NCBI RefSeq assembly: GCF_003473485.1
Contig: NC_053042.1
Coordinates: forward strand, 48,695,762-48,759,761
DNA from: Medicago truncatula
Lineage: Eukaryota > Streptophyta > Magnoliopsida > Fabales > Fabaceae
Direction: 5' to 3'
Length of the DNA stretch: 64,000 bases
Under the pieces are notes generated by a model. It had not been told where the DNA came from. It ran no database searches and saw only the letters and a list, made by a program, of their open reading frames with translations. The position numbers and the translations under genes are program-made. This document shows, piece after piece, positions 24,051-36,234 of the stretch (positions are counted from its first letter, which is position 1; every line of letters starts with the position of its first letter).

Positions 24051-24084
24051 GGCACTTGTGTAGATAAATAACAGGTATATGGTA

Positions 24085-24094
24085 GATATATATA
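24085..24094 (-). promoter_or_regulatory. TATA box of PG3
   Basis: Minus-strand CTATATATATC after CCTCT. Further upstream (about 24121-24170) a block with GCGGTTACTGTATTTTTCAA is shared with PG4 at about 28432-28460. Confidence 0.6.
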
Positions 24095-24179
24095 GAGAGG
24101 ATCATGAATAAAAAATGCATATTAAAATCTTCGCGGTTACTGTATTTTTCAAAGAACGTTATTATTCTATGGTTATACA

Positions 24180-26356
24180 ATTTCATAGTTTACCGAGATG
24201 AATTTGATTCATTGTACCACAAGTCAAAAAAATTGATTCATTGTACCGATGTATGTAATAGTAATTGTACCGATAAATATAAGTATGTAATAGTAAAAGT
24301 GAATCAAACACGTTGATTTCAATTTTTTTTGACTGCAACGTTGAATTCAATTAACAATGCCCTTTTAAGTAGAATTCAAATGTTTATTTATGTTTGACTC
24401 AAAACCAACTTGGAATTTTTTTTTTTTTTTTTTAATATTTGATTCAAAAATCACTAAACATTAAGATTTGTGAGTGGACCCCACCAAAGAAATTTCACAA
24501 GAAAAAGATTTGTGTGTGATATAAAAGACGATTAGAGCATAACTCAATTGGTATGAAGGTAGATATATAATAGGTCAAAGTTTGAACTATGAATTACTGA
24601 TTTTATTCATCAAATAAGATGTGAAATTCTGATTGCTTGACGGTTTGACAAAAAAAAAAGATTAAGATGAATTTGTAATATTTGATACTTATTTGGACAT
24701 TAATTGACCGAGCGGACACTTAAAAACTTTTTTTATCTTCTTCTTAATTTATCCATGTCATCCAAAGATCTTCTCCATTTGCATAAAACAAATAGAAAGT
24801 GTTATTTAATGAGAGATAGATACGAGTAATTAAATGTCAAATTGTCATGACTGATAAAATTATTCTATACTATATTGAGATTTTTACTTAATATATAAGT
24901 ATTAAATATCAAATTGTTTTGGTTGATAAATGAAAAAAAATTATGTTTTGTTGAGGAATATAAATTGTTAGTCATGGGCATGTATACTTTTTTTTCTTCT
25001 TCTAGAGAGTACTTAGTTTGTTCTTGTTTTTCTTTCTATTTTTTTCTGTTGGTTTTTTATTAGCTTTGTAACCAAAAGTTATGGGCACATAATAGGCTTC
25101 TACGCCTTTTTTTTATGAATAAAATAGGGCAGACATCCAAACTGAAAAGGTTAGCTTGGGAATGAAGCTTGCACGTAAGCATGAATAACAGCATAAAAGA
25201 CTTGGCAAAGCATATGCAACTTGGCATGTTTCTCTAAAGATATGATTCATCTAGATAAGGCTAAAATGTGAGGTACAATGGGATAACTAGGGAGGGTGAT
25301 TCACTTAATAAACATGACTTAGAAAGTGAATAACAGTTCTCAAAAATGAATTCATTTCTTGTAGGCCAAAGGACCTCCATAGTAATTCCAAAAATTAGGG
25401 CTTGATATCTCTGGATTCTCGAAGAGTGGCAAAAATTCTTGGATAACCAAGAATGAAAGTCCATTTGGTTTGGAAAAAAGAAAGAAAAGATTGTCATGTT
25501 TAATAATAATCGAATTAAGTTGGGGATTTTGTGTTGAAAGTCATTCTACACAAAGACAAATCCTGGCGAGAGTATGGGAAATGGTCACCTAAATAGGAAG
25601 GAGCATTTTGAATCACCAAGACATTTTCTGTAATGCATATTCATTGTTCGACATCAATTCAAACTTGGAAATGTTGCTGATTAATATCAGATATTTAAAG
25701 AAATGCATTAATTCATGTATTAACGGAGTGCTCGATCGTCATTGGAGCACGATGCTTGAGCAGACGGTGGAAAGGAGACGAATGTGTGAGAATGAAGAAA
25801 AATAGGAAAGCTCTTGTATTTTCGTTGTATTCAAATTTTGTTGTCTTGGGTGTTTTTTAACAAGTTGTTGTTTCGGGCTTAGTCCTTGTGCAATAACAAT
25901 AACCATTAAAGGTTTAAGAGAACAAAGTATATAAGAAAACACCCTACAAAAATATTGACTCAATTTACTTACGAGAAGTAATACTCCACTAAATTAAGTC
26001 TTCAAGTGTTCATTATGTATTTAGGAACTATAAATGAAAAAATAAAGAAAGAAAACTAAACGTGTACACTGACCAACAAACAAGGGTCCGTTTTAACTTC
26101 TCCCTTAGTAAACTGACATTTATGGACTATAAAGTTGAGTTATGCTTGCAAATCCTGAAATGAACCAATGGCGTGCATATAAAATGGATCAGTAAAATAG
26201 TGGTATTATTCATTACTTTTCAAAACTTAGATTCCATATACTATATCCTTATGGAAGAAAATAGCATTTGATGTCCTAACAACAATAGCATTAAAGCTCC
26301 CTCAAAAAAAAAAAAAAAAACAATAGCATTAAATTTCAATTTTTACATCCACATTA
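24180..26356. other. spacer between PG3 and PG4, repeat relics only
   Basis: No intact gene. It holds poly-T/A runs, a LINE-like relic (next entry) and, from about 26245, the 3' flank shared by the duplicated PG units. Confidence 0.45.
25261..25497 (-). mobile_element. LINE-like relic (region before RNase H)
   Basis: A 78-codon frame contains FGITMEVLWPTRNEFIFEN, which resembles the W-x-x-RN-x-x-IFxN stretch between the reverse transcriptase and RNase H domains of plant L1-type LINEs. The rest is decayed and I cannot set the ends. Weak evidence. Confidence 0.3.
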
Positions 26357-28348
26357 TCAGAAGACACTACTTTGGAAGTTGCAAGTCTTGAATTGAACAT
26401 TTTCAATGGGTAGTTTATCTCTTGGAAAAGGACATTCAATTTCCTTCTCTTTCAGCAGTTCACATGGTTTAGGAACCACATTACTTGTAACTCCAGAAAT
26501 ATCAGTGCAATTCCATGGAAGTTTCTTCTTATGTGCACTCATTTCAATAGTCACATTAGAAACACATATTCCAGTAAAAGGGTCGTTAGAAATTCCTTCA
26601 ACTTTGCCCGCAATAGTCACATTCTTAGCGGTGACATCTCTATAATTTATTCCACTAATTTTAGGCAATGCGTTTGGATCAAATCCGTTATCAGGATGAT
26701 CTCCATAAGAACCTGTCATCCAAAACACATATTTCAATGTATTCAAATCCATTCCTTTGACAAAAATGTCCTTCACAAAAGCACCTCTACCGACGGCAGA
26801 TTTGATCCTAACAGCTGATTCTGTATTGATTGCCGTGACGTCTTCAATTCTTACATCTTGGATTCCACCTGACATTTCACTGCCTAATGCAACCAAAGCA
26901 CTTTTAGGGGATATACATGTTAGCCTTCTTACGATTATATTTTGTGATGGCTTGCCAACTTTGATTCCATACTCATCCCATCCACTTTTAATTGCAATAC
27001 AATCATCACCAGAAACAATGTAGTTGTCTTCAATCAGAACATTTGTAGATGAATCTGTATGAAAGAAAGAGTGGGAAAACAAGTAGTTATTATTTTAGTC
27101 CTTGTTATTGAACCTTTTATTCAATATGAATATGAATGCCATAAGTTCCATAGAGTTGGTTCATATATACACATTACCTGGGTCTATGCCATCTGTGTTT
27201 GGAACGTCCACTGGTGCAAGAATTGTAAGTCCGTTTATAATTATGTTACTGAAGATATAAAGTTTAATCAGAAGAATGAAATAACACACACATATAGAAA
27301 ATAATGCTTTAAATAAAGTTGAGAAATTTAAAAATTGTGACTCGTCAAACCTGCTGTAAACTGGATGTACAAACCAAGAAGGGGAATTGACCAAAGTGAG
27401 ATTTGATATTTGGATTTGATCAGAATACATAATCTCAATCATATATGGCCTAGTGATTTTCAATTGTTTCTTTTGGAACTTGTCCCACCAAGTAGATCCT
27501 TGTCCATCAATTGTCCCATTGTTACCTTATGTAGAAAATTCAATAGATCAAATTTTAATATAACATTAACACATTTTAATAATGGCTTAGCTATTACTTT
27601 ATCTAAATAGTTACCAGTAATAATAACATCAATGAGGTTAGTTCCAAAAATGAGACTGCTAAACCTTCCACCAGGCTTTTCTCTTCCTCTTCCATAAGAT
27701 GGTAAAGCAGGAAGTTGAGGCCAATCGGATTCATACTGTGTAATTAAAATGACCCTTTAAAATTTTCCAAATGCTACCAAAAAAAATAATCATTAGTAAT
27801 TATATATACCTGAGATGCAAGAATGACAGCATCTTTTTGGAGAAAAAGAGTGAAATGGCTTGTGAGATTGAAGCTTCCAGTTAGCCATTTACCTGGTGGA
27901 ACAATAAGTTGTGCACCACCATCATTTGCATATTGGCTAAGATTGGTTATTGCTGAATTAAATGCCTTTGTGTTAAGGGTTTTTCCATCACCAACACCAC
28001 CAAAATCTGTCAAAACTGCACTGTGTTTTCTGCAATTGATAGCTGGATAATCAAAGTTATTCAATTTACTAATACTTGGTATTCTGCATTCTGCTAGTGT
28101 TCCCAATATCACAACTACAGAGATCACACGTATAACCTGCACAAAACAATAGTGATAAATCTATGTACAAAAAAATAAAATAACCGCAAGTTCTTAGACA
28201 AAAAAAAACAACGAAAACCATTGAAACAGTGGCATAAAACAGGTATATGACTGAACGATGGATAAAAACTACAGTATACACAAAGGAAAGGAAAGGAAAT
28301 TACGTAGGAATTTTGGAATCTTGGACTCTTCATGATTTTATGAGACAT
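26357..28348 (-). CDS. PG4: GH28 polygalacturonase-like protein, intact, mosaic
   Basis: Six exons: 28348-28304, 28136-27810, 27735-27615, 27525-27351, 27248-27178 and 27054-26357; 478 residues. N-terminus MSHKIMKSPRFQNSY then VIRVISVVVILGTLAEC. NTDGIDP, SGDDC and RIK are kept, with ALGSEMSGG at the GHG position. Peculiarities: DSSTNV where the other three have DSCTNV (loss of a conserved Cys), YESDWP for DESEWP, and NLIDV for NLTDV. Exon 2 matches PG2 almost base for base, the exon 4 region and first part of exon 6 match PG1, and the last part of exon 6 matches PG3. Its TATA region is altered (TATACATC). It may be expressed differently from its neighbours. Confidence 0.92.
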
Positions 28349-28383
28349 GGAACTTGTGTAGATAAATCACAGGTATATGATGG

Positions 28384-28400
28384 ATGTATAGAGAGAGAGG
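28384..28400 (-). promoter_or_regulatory. degenerate TATA region of PG4
   Basis: The position equivalent to the PG1-PG3 TATA boxes reads CTCTCTCTATACATCC, without the TATATATA core. Confidence 0.45.
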
Positions 28401-28624
28401 ATTATGACTACATAATGCATATTAAAGTCTTTGCGGTTACTGTATTTTTCAAAGAACAGTTATTTTTCAACGGAGTACTATAGAATTTTATTATAGTTTA
28501 CTGAGTTCAATTTGATCCATTCTACGTAATAATAAATCTTTGTCAAAAAAAAAAAAAAAGTAAATTGTAAATGTGATTCAAATACATTGATTTCAATTAA
28601 AAATGCATTTCGCTATTGTTGTGT

Positions 28625-28960
28625 CATGTGTGCAAGTGTGAGTTATATCTCCCACATCGGATAAAACAGTAAAGGTTGAACACCTTATAAGTAAGAGGAC
28701 CCATAACGTCTTAAGGTTTTGGGTAAGAGAGTGGTGTCTCTCTTGCTTGTGCGGTTGTTCTAACCTCGATGCGGACGGTCCCCCAGGCTTCCCTCATGAC
28801 CCAACATTCGCATCTTGGACTCTTCTCGATGTGGACGGTCCCCTAGGCTTCCCTCATGACCCAACATTCGCATCTTGGACTCTTCTCGATGTGGACGGTC
28901 CCCCAGGCTTCCCTCATGACCCAACATTCATCTTGGACTCTTCAAGTGTCGTTTTCCCCC
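28625..28960 (+). repeat. LTR/TRIM-like fragment carrying a 60-bp tandem repeat
   Basis: The segment opens with TCTCCCACATCGGATAAAAC and continues CACCTTATAAGTAAGAGGAC, a motif common at the start of small legume LTR or TRIM elements. It then holds three tandem units of 60 bp (28765-28824, 28825-28884, 28885-28944, the last slightly shorter) built on GATGTGGACGGTCCCC, CTTCCCTCATGACCCAACAT and CATCTTGGACTCTT. Because 60 is divisible by three, the units keep an open frame, which is probably chance. Confidence 0.6.
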
Positions 28961-29740
28961 TTAAAAAAATGCACTTTCAAGTAGTTTAATAAATTCCCTA
29001 AAAAAAAAAAAGTCGTTTAATAAAAACATTCAAATGATGTTTGACTTTTTATTTTATTTTTTTAGAATAAAAAATGAGATATATTAACACCATCAAGGCG
29101 CCTCAATCACACAAGATGTGTCAAAGAAGACGACCAAAGTTTATAAACAAATCATGCATAAGAAGAAAACAAAATGCAAGATTAACCAATGCACACACAA
29201 ACAAGTGGGCACGACCACCATCTCTGATTGCAATAACAAAAGTGACATTATATGCCTTTAACAATCAGAAGGAATGAAATTTTACGCTATCTAACAATGG
29301 TTTTAGTGATTTTTCGTTTTGGTTGAAGAGTCTATTATTTATTTCCCTCTACATAACCCAAATAGAAGCAAACTAAATAAGATGCATAAACGAACGTCTC
29401 GCCATTAAGCCTCTAGCTGAAAAAAGTAAACTGGACAAAATGGTCAGAAATAGAATTTGGCTCTGCCGTAGAGACCCCAATCCAAGCTCGGACTAGAGAC
29501 CAAAGAGCCCTGAATCAATTGCAAGAGAGGAACAAATGTCTAACTGATTCAACGTCTCCACAATTGTTAGCGAATTGCATGATGTAGGCAAATTGGCTGC
29601 ACATACCGAAGATGAAGTGTCGCGCAAGAAAGGCTCAATGAGAATAATGCATATTTGGTATCCGGTGTTAGAGATTGACTCAAATTATATCTTTTCGGAG
29701 AGCCTTAGAGCTCACGAGCATAACTCATCGCTTCGCCTTG
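28961..29740. other. intergenic, no gene seen
   Basis: No supported frame. Sequence of mixed composition, possibly old retroelement debris. Confidence 0.35.
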
Positions 29741-30060
29741 TTGTAGGGTGAATTTAGCCATTTGAAGTAATCTGAAGGCCCAAAACCACATTTTTATTAT
29801 TTCAACAAATTTATTAATTTTCTATTTCGTTTCAGTTTGTTATTTTCGGTTCAGTAGGGTTTGTTATTTCTCTGGTATTTAACCTAAATGGTGGTAGCCT
29901 AAGAGGCAGTTTTTCATTCAATAAACTTATTGAGAACTTTTCTCTCAATTCTGGTGGATTTCGAAAACTCTTATTGTCAATATTTGTCGCTTGCAACTTG
30001 TCTGTTTATCTTTTAGGTTTAGCTTTTGTTATTCCCTGCTTTCGTTATGCGTCATTGCAT
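29741..30060 (+). mobile_element. fragment of a Ty3/gypsy-type LTR (fossil)
   Basis: Contains the run TTTTCATTCAATAAACTTAT, GAGAACTTTTCTCTCAATTC and TGGTGGATTTCGAAAACTCT, which resembles the polyadenylation region of several legume gypsy LTRs. The ends cannot be fixed. Tentative. Confidence 0.35.
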
Positions 30061-30239
30061 GTCTTGAGAAATGATACCACGCGCCGCCAAATTGTCCTTG
30101 GTCGATTACCTGATTTAACTTAGCTCGTAATCTTTGAGCTCGACTCTTACTCTTCAAACTCATCTCATAGTTCGTGGATAGCACTTGATTGACATTGTGG
30201 TTGGTGACATTCACAACCACAATGTCACATTTCACAAGT

Positions 30240-30934
30240 TTTTATTTTTATTTTTTATACACTTGTGACTTTGTGGTTGGCCAATATCGTCAATCATAAA
30301 TCACATAAGTGTTATCCATAATTTGTACTATGTCCATTTACTCTGCACATAACCTCCCATAGATTATTTCTAACTTCTCTACCACTAAGTATTGTGAATC
30401 TTTTTAAAATTTTCACTATTGAACATTTTTTTATAGGTTATAAGCTGTTTTTTCATACATTACCTTAACAAAGTTATATAAAATTTCCTAAAGAAAAATA
30501 ATACGTAAAAATTTGGATAAGCTCAAAACTAAATCAATCAGAAAACAAAGCTAATTGAATTAAGTAGCTATGAGCAGCTTGTTAGTAAAAATGATTTATT
30601 TGATTGAAATAAACCGAACCTTGAAATTGTTCTTTTTTTGGGGTGATATGTTAAATAAGCATTCCTTCTAAAAGACATGAAAGATCTTAAATTGTTCCAC
30701 TAGTTTTTCTATTTTGTTTTTGTTTTTGTAATAAACCGACCACAACACCACCTCCTCAATTTCATTTCTTTTTGTATATATATTGATTGTTTCACACTCA
30801 GCAACACAACACAACACCGCAAAATTGTGGTTTATAATCAATCCCTTCTCTTCTTTCACTATCTCACACCAACCTTCTTCATTCCACACGCATCTCTAAC
30901 AACACTACCATCGTAACCTTCATTCTCTTTCTCT
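30240..30934. other. upstream region of the carotene hydroxylase gene
   Basis: No gene. A TATA-like TATATATATTG lies at about 30775-30785 on +, about 150 bases before the ATG, followed by a pyrimidine-rich leader. Confidence 0.45.
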
Positions 30935-32641
30935 ATGGCGGCAGAACTTTACACCGCCACAACCTTAAAGCCCTACAATCTCCTCCAACCCTCAACTTCT
31001 TCCCCTTCCCCTTCCCCTAAAACACTGTTCTTCACCCCTTTAAGAAGTTTCCCTCATAGCAAAATCCTTGAAACCCAAAGAACAAGAAAATCAACATGCT
31101 TCACCGTTTGTGTTCTAACGGAAGATCCAAAACATACATCCCAGTTGAAAACTGAGGAAGAAATAGTTGCACAAAAATTGGCTAGAAAGAAGTCTCAAAG
31201 ATTCACTTACCTAGTTGCAGCTGTAATGTCTAGCTTTGGTGTCACTTCTATGGCAATCTTAGCTGTTTATTATAGATTCTCATGGCAAATGGAGGTATAT
31301 ATATATTGTTTGATTCTGTCAAGCTTAAAGATTGTCTTTTGAATTATGTTTTGGTTGTTTATATGATAGGGTAGTGGAGAGGTTCCTTGGTCTGAAATGT
31401 TTGGCACATTTGCTCTCTCAGTCGGTGCTGCTGTAAGTCTTGTGACTATTTCTCAATTGGGTAATTTTGGAGATAAAATTCAATTGGGTATGATTCATTT
31501 TCAGGTAGGTATGGAATTTTGGGCTAGATGGGCTCATGAGATTCTATGGCATGCTTCCCTGTGGCACATGCATCAGGTGCTCTGCTTCCCATTTTCTCTC
31601 TTCTTTTTTCTGAATCCATAAATACATTATTCAAATATGAATTTGAATTGTTGCAGTCACATCATCGACCAAGAGAAGGAGCATTTGAGCTTAATGATGT
31701 TTTTGCAATAATCAACGCTGTTCCTGCAATTGCTCTTCTCTCATATGGTTTTTTTAACAAGGGATTGCTGCCTGGTCTCTGTTTTGGTGCAGTAAGTGTA
31801 TCTTTCATAATCTACTTTTTTATTAGTAAATCCCTTAATTAACGGTTTCATTGGGATTTGTTTAATCATAGAACCGAATTTACGATAATACCCTCAAATG
31901 ACATCCTCATCTTATGACCAGGGTCTTGGAATTACGGTGTTTGGGATTGCCTACATGTTTGTCCATGATGGATTGGTTCATAAGAGATTCCCTGTGGGTC
32001 CTATTGCCAACGTGCCCTACTTCACAAGAGTTGCTGCTGCTCACCAAGTAGTGCTCAATATATTTTTACATTTTTTTTTTAGCAAAATAAACAAAGGAAA
32101 ATATAAGTGCCATGTGTTTGTGTTTATTTTTTTTTATTTTTTTTGTGGAAATGGGATCTAATTTGGTGCCTTTGGTTTTGTTGTTTGTTTGCAGCTCCAC
32201 CATTCGGACAAATTTAAAGGGGTGCCATATGGACTCTTTTTAGGACCAAAGGTCAGCCACATTCACATTCCCTCTTCCTGGTTTTTTTGGTTCATTGAAG
32301 TATTTTAGACTTGTAAAAAAATAAAATTAAGTAGTTTAGATGAATAGTAATTATTTTTTTTGTCAACTGGTAATCTTGTATTACTAGCTGAGTAGTACTT
32401 GGGACAAAATTCTACTATATAACTAAAATGTTCATTTCATTGAACTTTCGTGAGATTATATAATTTTACTCGCTATATATGTGTTAATTACTTCAAAATT
32501 TTAATGTGCTCGTAGCCAAATTTGGATTTATTTTAACACATTGCATGGCAACATATGGTGCAGGAAGTTGAAGAAGTGGGAGGGATAGAAGAGCTAGAGA
32601 AAGAGATAAGTAGGAGAACAAGATCATATACTGGCTCATGA
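30935..32641 (+). CDS. BCH: beta-carotene 3-hydroxylase, non-heme di-iron, plastid
   Basis: Adds hydroxyls to the beta-rings of carotene to give cryptoxanthin and zeaxanthin in plastids. Seven exons: 30935-31294, 31370-31432, 31505-31576, 31657-31791, 31922-32047, 32195-32251 and 32564-32641; 296 residues, in the normal range. The first 55 or so residues are a Ser/Thr/Pro-rich transit peptide. Membrane segments include YLVAAVMSSFGVTSMAILAV. The four iron-binding His clusters of the CrtZ/fatty-acid-hydroxylase superfamily are complete: HEILWH (152-157), HQSHH (164-168), HDGLVH (225-230) and HQLHH (251-255). It ends RRTRSYTGS. The start is the only ATG giving a transit peptide. No defect seen. 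Confidence 0.97.
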
Positions 32642-34830
32642 CAAATCAACTAGTACTAGAGATGTTTGAAAGAATTTTGAGTGTGGAGATTCGATTAATG
32701 CATGAAATGATTTGAATGTGTTTGTACAGATTTAGACTTTTAGTAATAAGATACAGCAGGATGTTCTTTTTATTACATCACAGCAGGTTATTTTAATACA
32801 TGAAACAGTGAGTGTCATTTTGTTTAAAAGAGTAGTTAATCTTAGATGGAAAACAGGTTACAAATAGTTAAGTAAATTTTGTTGAGTTGAGATGTTTTTA
32901 ATATTTTTTTTTATAAAATGAGCGCCTAAGGCCAGAAACAAGGAAAAACTACAAAGAAATCGATCAATTGATGGGTAGCAATCTTCATCAATCAACAGTG
33001 AATGTCTAATTGTCTAATACGAGTCAGACATGTCTCGTAAATCTTTAGATTATAATTTAAAGAACATGCAATATTTGTTAAAGCATCTAAACAACCGATT
33101 AGTCTTTTGATATGAATGAGAAACTTCAACATTCCAATCTATTTTCAATAAGCAAAGAATTCTTTTAACCAATACTCTACACAAACGACTATATGTCATG
33201 CCTTCCTTTATAATCTGCTCCATACTAACAGAATCTACATTTCTCTAAATCCCATCCTCACACATAACTCAAACCCCCCAACACTTTCCAAAAGCTCAGC
33301 CACAAACGCACTACAATCTCGAATGAATTTAGCAAAACCGTCAATCCATTCTCCATCATTCTCTCTAATATACCACTACAACCAGCTATATTCCACCGTT
33401 GCACGTGCCATCGCTATTTAACTCCACCTAATGAAATCTATCACATTTTGGCTGTTGGAAGTAGTCATTTGTTTAGCCATTCTTGCTAATGATAATAATC
33501 TTCTGATAGCTTCAAATCATGATTGACAAGATTAATTCATCTAACAAAATTGCATTCATGCAACTCCTTATTCCTCCACGTTCATAAACAATGACATTAT
33601 GCCGTGCAGATATCTCTCCAATCCCCATTCTCTCTCCAATCCGCATCATGACTATAGAGAAGTTTTGAGATGTTTTTAAGCTTGTTTTTGCAGACTTCTT
33701 ATTAACATAAGGTGCCTATTAGCGTGCATGAACTTGTCAAGTTTCCCACGATAAGTATAAGTAAAAACAATATAAATTGATTAAGGATAATATGAGGTTT
33801 TCACATACTTCTTGGAGGTTGAAAGCCCAGCTGGAGGAGGTATGAGGTAGGATTTTCCTTTGAAATTTAGAACAAAAATGACTTGTCGCAAGCCCATAGT
33901 AACAGTCCATTCTTTATGAAAAGCATACGCCCATAGCTTGAAAATTGCTCTTTACACTTTAGAAAATACTCTCCCACGCCTTAAAGAATATACTCTCCAC
34001 AGTCAAAATGAACTAAATACCCCCAACGACAGTTAACCGCCGTTTGCTCATAAACTGAATGTTAAGGAGCGAAAGGAAATTATTTGTCGTTGGTGGTATT
34101 GAAGTTGAGGCGTGGGAGAGCAATTTTGTTGGTGAGATGAGCAACATTCCCATAGTTTTCCATCATGGACCAGCATATGAGGTGCAACCCACACTATGTA
34201 AAAAATTTAGGCTAATTGCAGTTTAATCCTCATATTTTCACCATTTTATGGAATTGGTTCTCCTGTTTTAAAATTTTACAGTTTTAGTTCCTCCATCAAA
34301 TATTTGGCATAAAATATGATATGACATGTTGCGAATGAAGTTTTCTAAAAGAATTTTCTTCCAATTTCGTTGATGTTGATCTTTTCTCATCATCAAATCA
34401 TGAGAGTGTATTCTCTTCCGTGAGAGTTCCTCCAGTAAAATCCTAGCCTTCAATGAAAAGTACCCCGAAATGAATCCATTCCCTTAAGCTAAATCATTTA
34501 AAACATATCACATCATTATATTTTAATTCAAAAATATGATTGAGATATAAAAACACCGAAATTTTAAAATAAGTGGACTAACAATGGAAATGATATTTTC
34601 ATACAAACCGAAATTAAGCCAGTAAAAAAAATAGAAACAATGATTTGGTTCTAAATTGGTACTGTAAATGATATTCACTCAATATTAAATGAAAAGGAAA
34701 GGAAAAATTGAAGAACAAAATCTGAACCGTCCCCTTTATCCATTCAGAAAAAAGGCCCGATAACCCGGGCAGGGTGAGACCCAATGCCCCCACAACTCTT
34801 TTAGATGGGTCCTATATCAAACAAAAACGG
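32642..34830. other. intergenic, no gene seen
   Basis: 3' flank of the hydroxylase, then AT-rich DNA with poly-T followed by retroelement-tail-like sequence (about 32905-33100). No protein frame is supported. The sequence at about 34205-34310 resembles a common dispersed legume repeat, without clear ends. Confidence 0.4.
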
Positions 34831-34833
34831 GGC

Positions 34834-34940
34834 CACGTGTCTACGTAAACCCAAACAAACACGATATATCACTGCGGAAAAAAGAAAAGTCAGATTTTTT
34901 TATATTTCTGGAATGTCCTTTATCATTCATCTTACACGTG
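34834..34940 (+). promoter_or_regulatory. two G-boxes upstream of the uORF gene
   Basis: CACGTG at 34834-34839 (in GCCACGTGTC) and again at 34935-34940 (in ACACGTG), both just before the pyrimidine-rich leader. G-box/ABRE cores bind bZIP and bHLH factors; light or ABA response is only a possibility. Confidence 0.5.
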
Positions 34941-35173
34941 TTCAAACATCATTCGACAGTGACACCGTTATGTTGTTTTTTCCTCTCTCATATGTTATCG
35001 GTTTGGTTTCTTCTTATATCTCTCTTCTCGTTTCTCTCACATTCTCTCTTTCTCTCTCTTCAGTTTTTCACTTTCTTTTCCTACCCAACTACGTTTTCTC
35101 TTCCTCTAGATCCAACCACCAACAATCACTTCTCGTTTATTCAATCTATCTCTCAAATCACCACTCTCATCAG

Positions 35174-36233
35174 GTCTTGTCTCCAATTTCTCTCTCTATG
35201 CCATTCCCTCAGGTTTCTTTCATTCATCTTTTTCTCCTTCAAATTCTGCTTTTTTTTTTTTTTGTTTTGTTTTTTAACTTTGTTTGATGGATTGTTGTTT
35301 TTTTTGTTGAATTTTGATTTGATTGTATTTGGATCTGGTTTTGATTCATAATTGAAGTGATTCAATTTGACGAAATTTGAAAATTTTATTTTTTGGGTCG
35401 TAGATCTTGTGATTTTTGTAATTTGGGGTGTATGAATTTTACTTGAATTGAGTTTATTGATTTTTTTTTTTTTTATTTTTTATGAATTCAGTGGATCTGA
35501 TTAGGGTTTCGATGTTTTTGTTATTTTTAGGGTTTCTTTTGTTGCAAATAGATTTGTGGGAATGAAAATTGGGTGTTATGTTATTTTGTTTATCGAATAA
35601 TCATTAAATCAAGCTTACTGAATATAATTGGCTTAAATTTTGCTGCGTGTTCTGTTCAAGCAATGGTAATTCATTGTGTTTATACATCAATGACTTCAAT
35701 TTTAAATGTTTGTTGTTCAATTTTGACATTTGTTAGGTGAGTTAGATGTTGGTATACAATTTAAGTGTCTGTTGTATTAACCTGTTAACATTTTATGTTA
35801 AGTACTAGTCTATTATACACTTGGTTGGTTAAACCAGGTTGATCTGACATGTACATATCTTAACTGTTTCTCATATTGATCAATACTTAATTTGGTTTGT
35901 TAAGTTTTTATAATGATTAGTTACCACTGCAAGCAGATCCTATTACAATAATATACATGTTAAGTAGGTATATCAAATAATAATGCACAGATATATAAAG
36001 GAAATTATTTATCACAATTTATGCATGTATATCATTTGAATTCCTAAGTATTGTCTGTTATTGTGACTGTGTTTATATGTATACGCTTAAATATCATGAG
36101 ATGTATATTTTATGTTTGTGACAACTTTCAGTTTTTCCCCTTAAACTGCAGTTGGGAAGGGTGTACTGGAGTCGGAGTGTTGGTTTTGGTCGCAAATTTA
36201 TTAACAGTATTGCAGACCTGTTGGCCTTTTCAG
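35174..36233 (+). other. leader intron of the uORF gene
   Basis: A 1.06-kb T-rich intron lies between a non-coding first exon (about 34980-35173, CTCATCAG|GTCTTG) and an acceptor CCTTTTCAG whose next bases are G then the uORF ATG. T-rich long first introns in leaders are common in broadly expressed plant genes. A second possible donor lies near 35212. Confidence 0.55.
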
Positions 36234-36234
36234 G

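Noticed and set aside
28765-28944. CRISPR-like array
   Set aside because: Contiguous 60-bp units without unique spacers, in plant nuclear DNA; a minisatellite.
30029-30235. Minus-strand peptide KSRAQRLRAKLNQVIDQ as the end of a gypsy polyprotein
   Set aside because: The resemblance is short, and the adjacent LTR-like sequence reads in the opposite direction, so the two do not support each other.
34805-35351. ORFs of 137-160 codons before the uORF gene
   Set aside because: They lie in the promoter, leader and T-rich intron; the peptides are Phe/Ser/Leu-rich low complexity.
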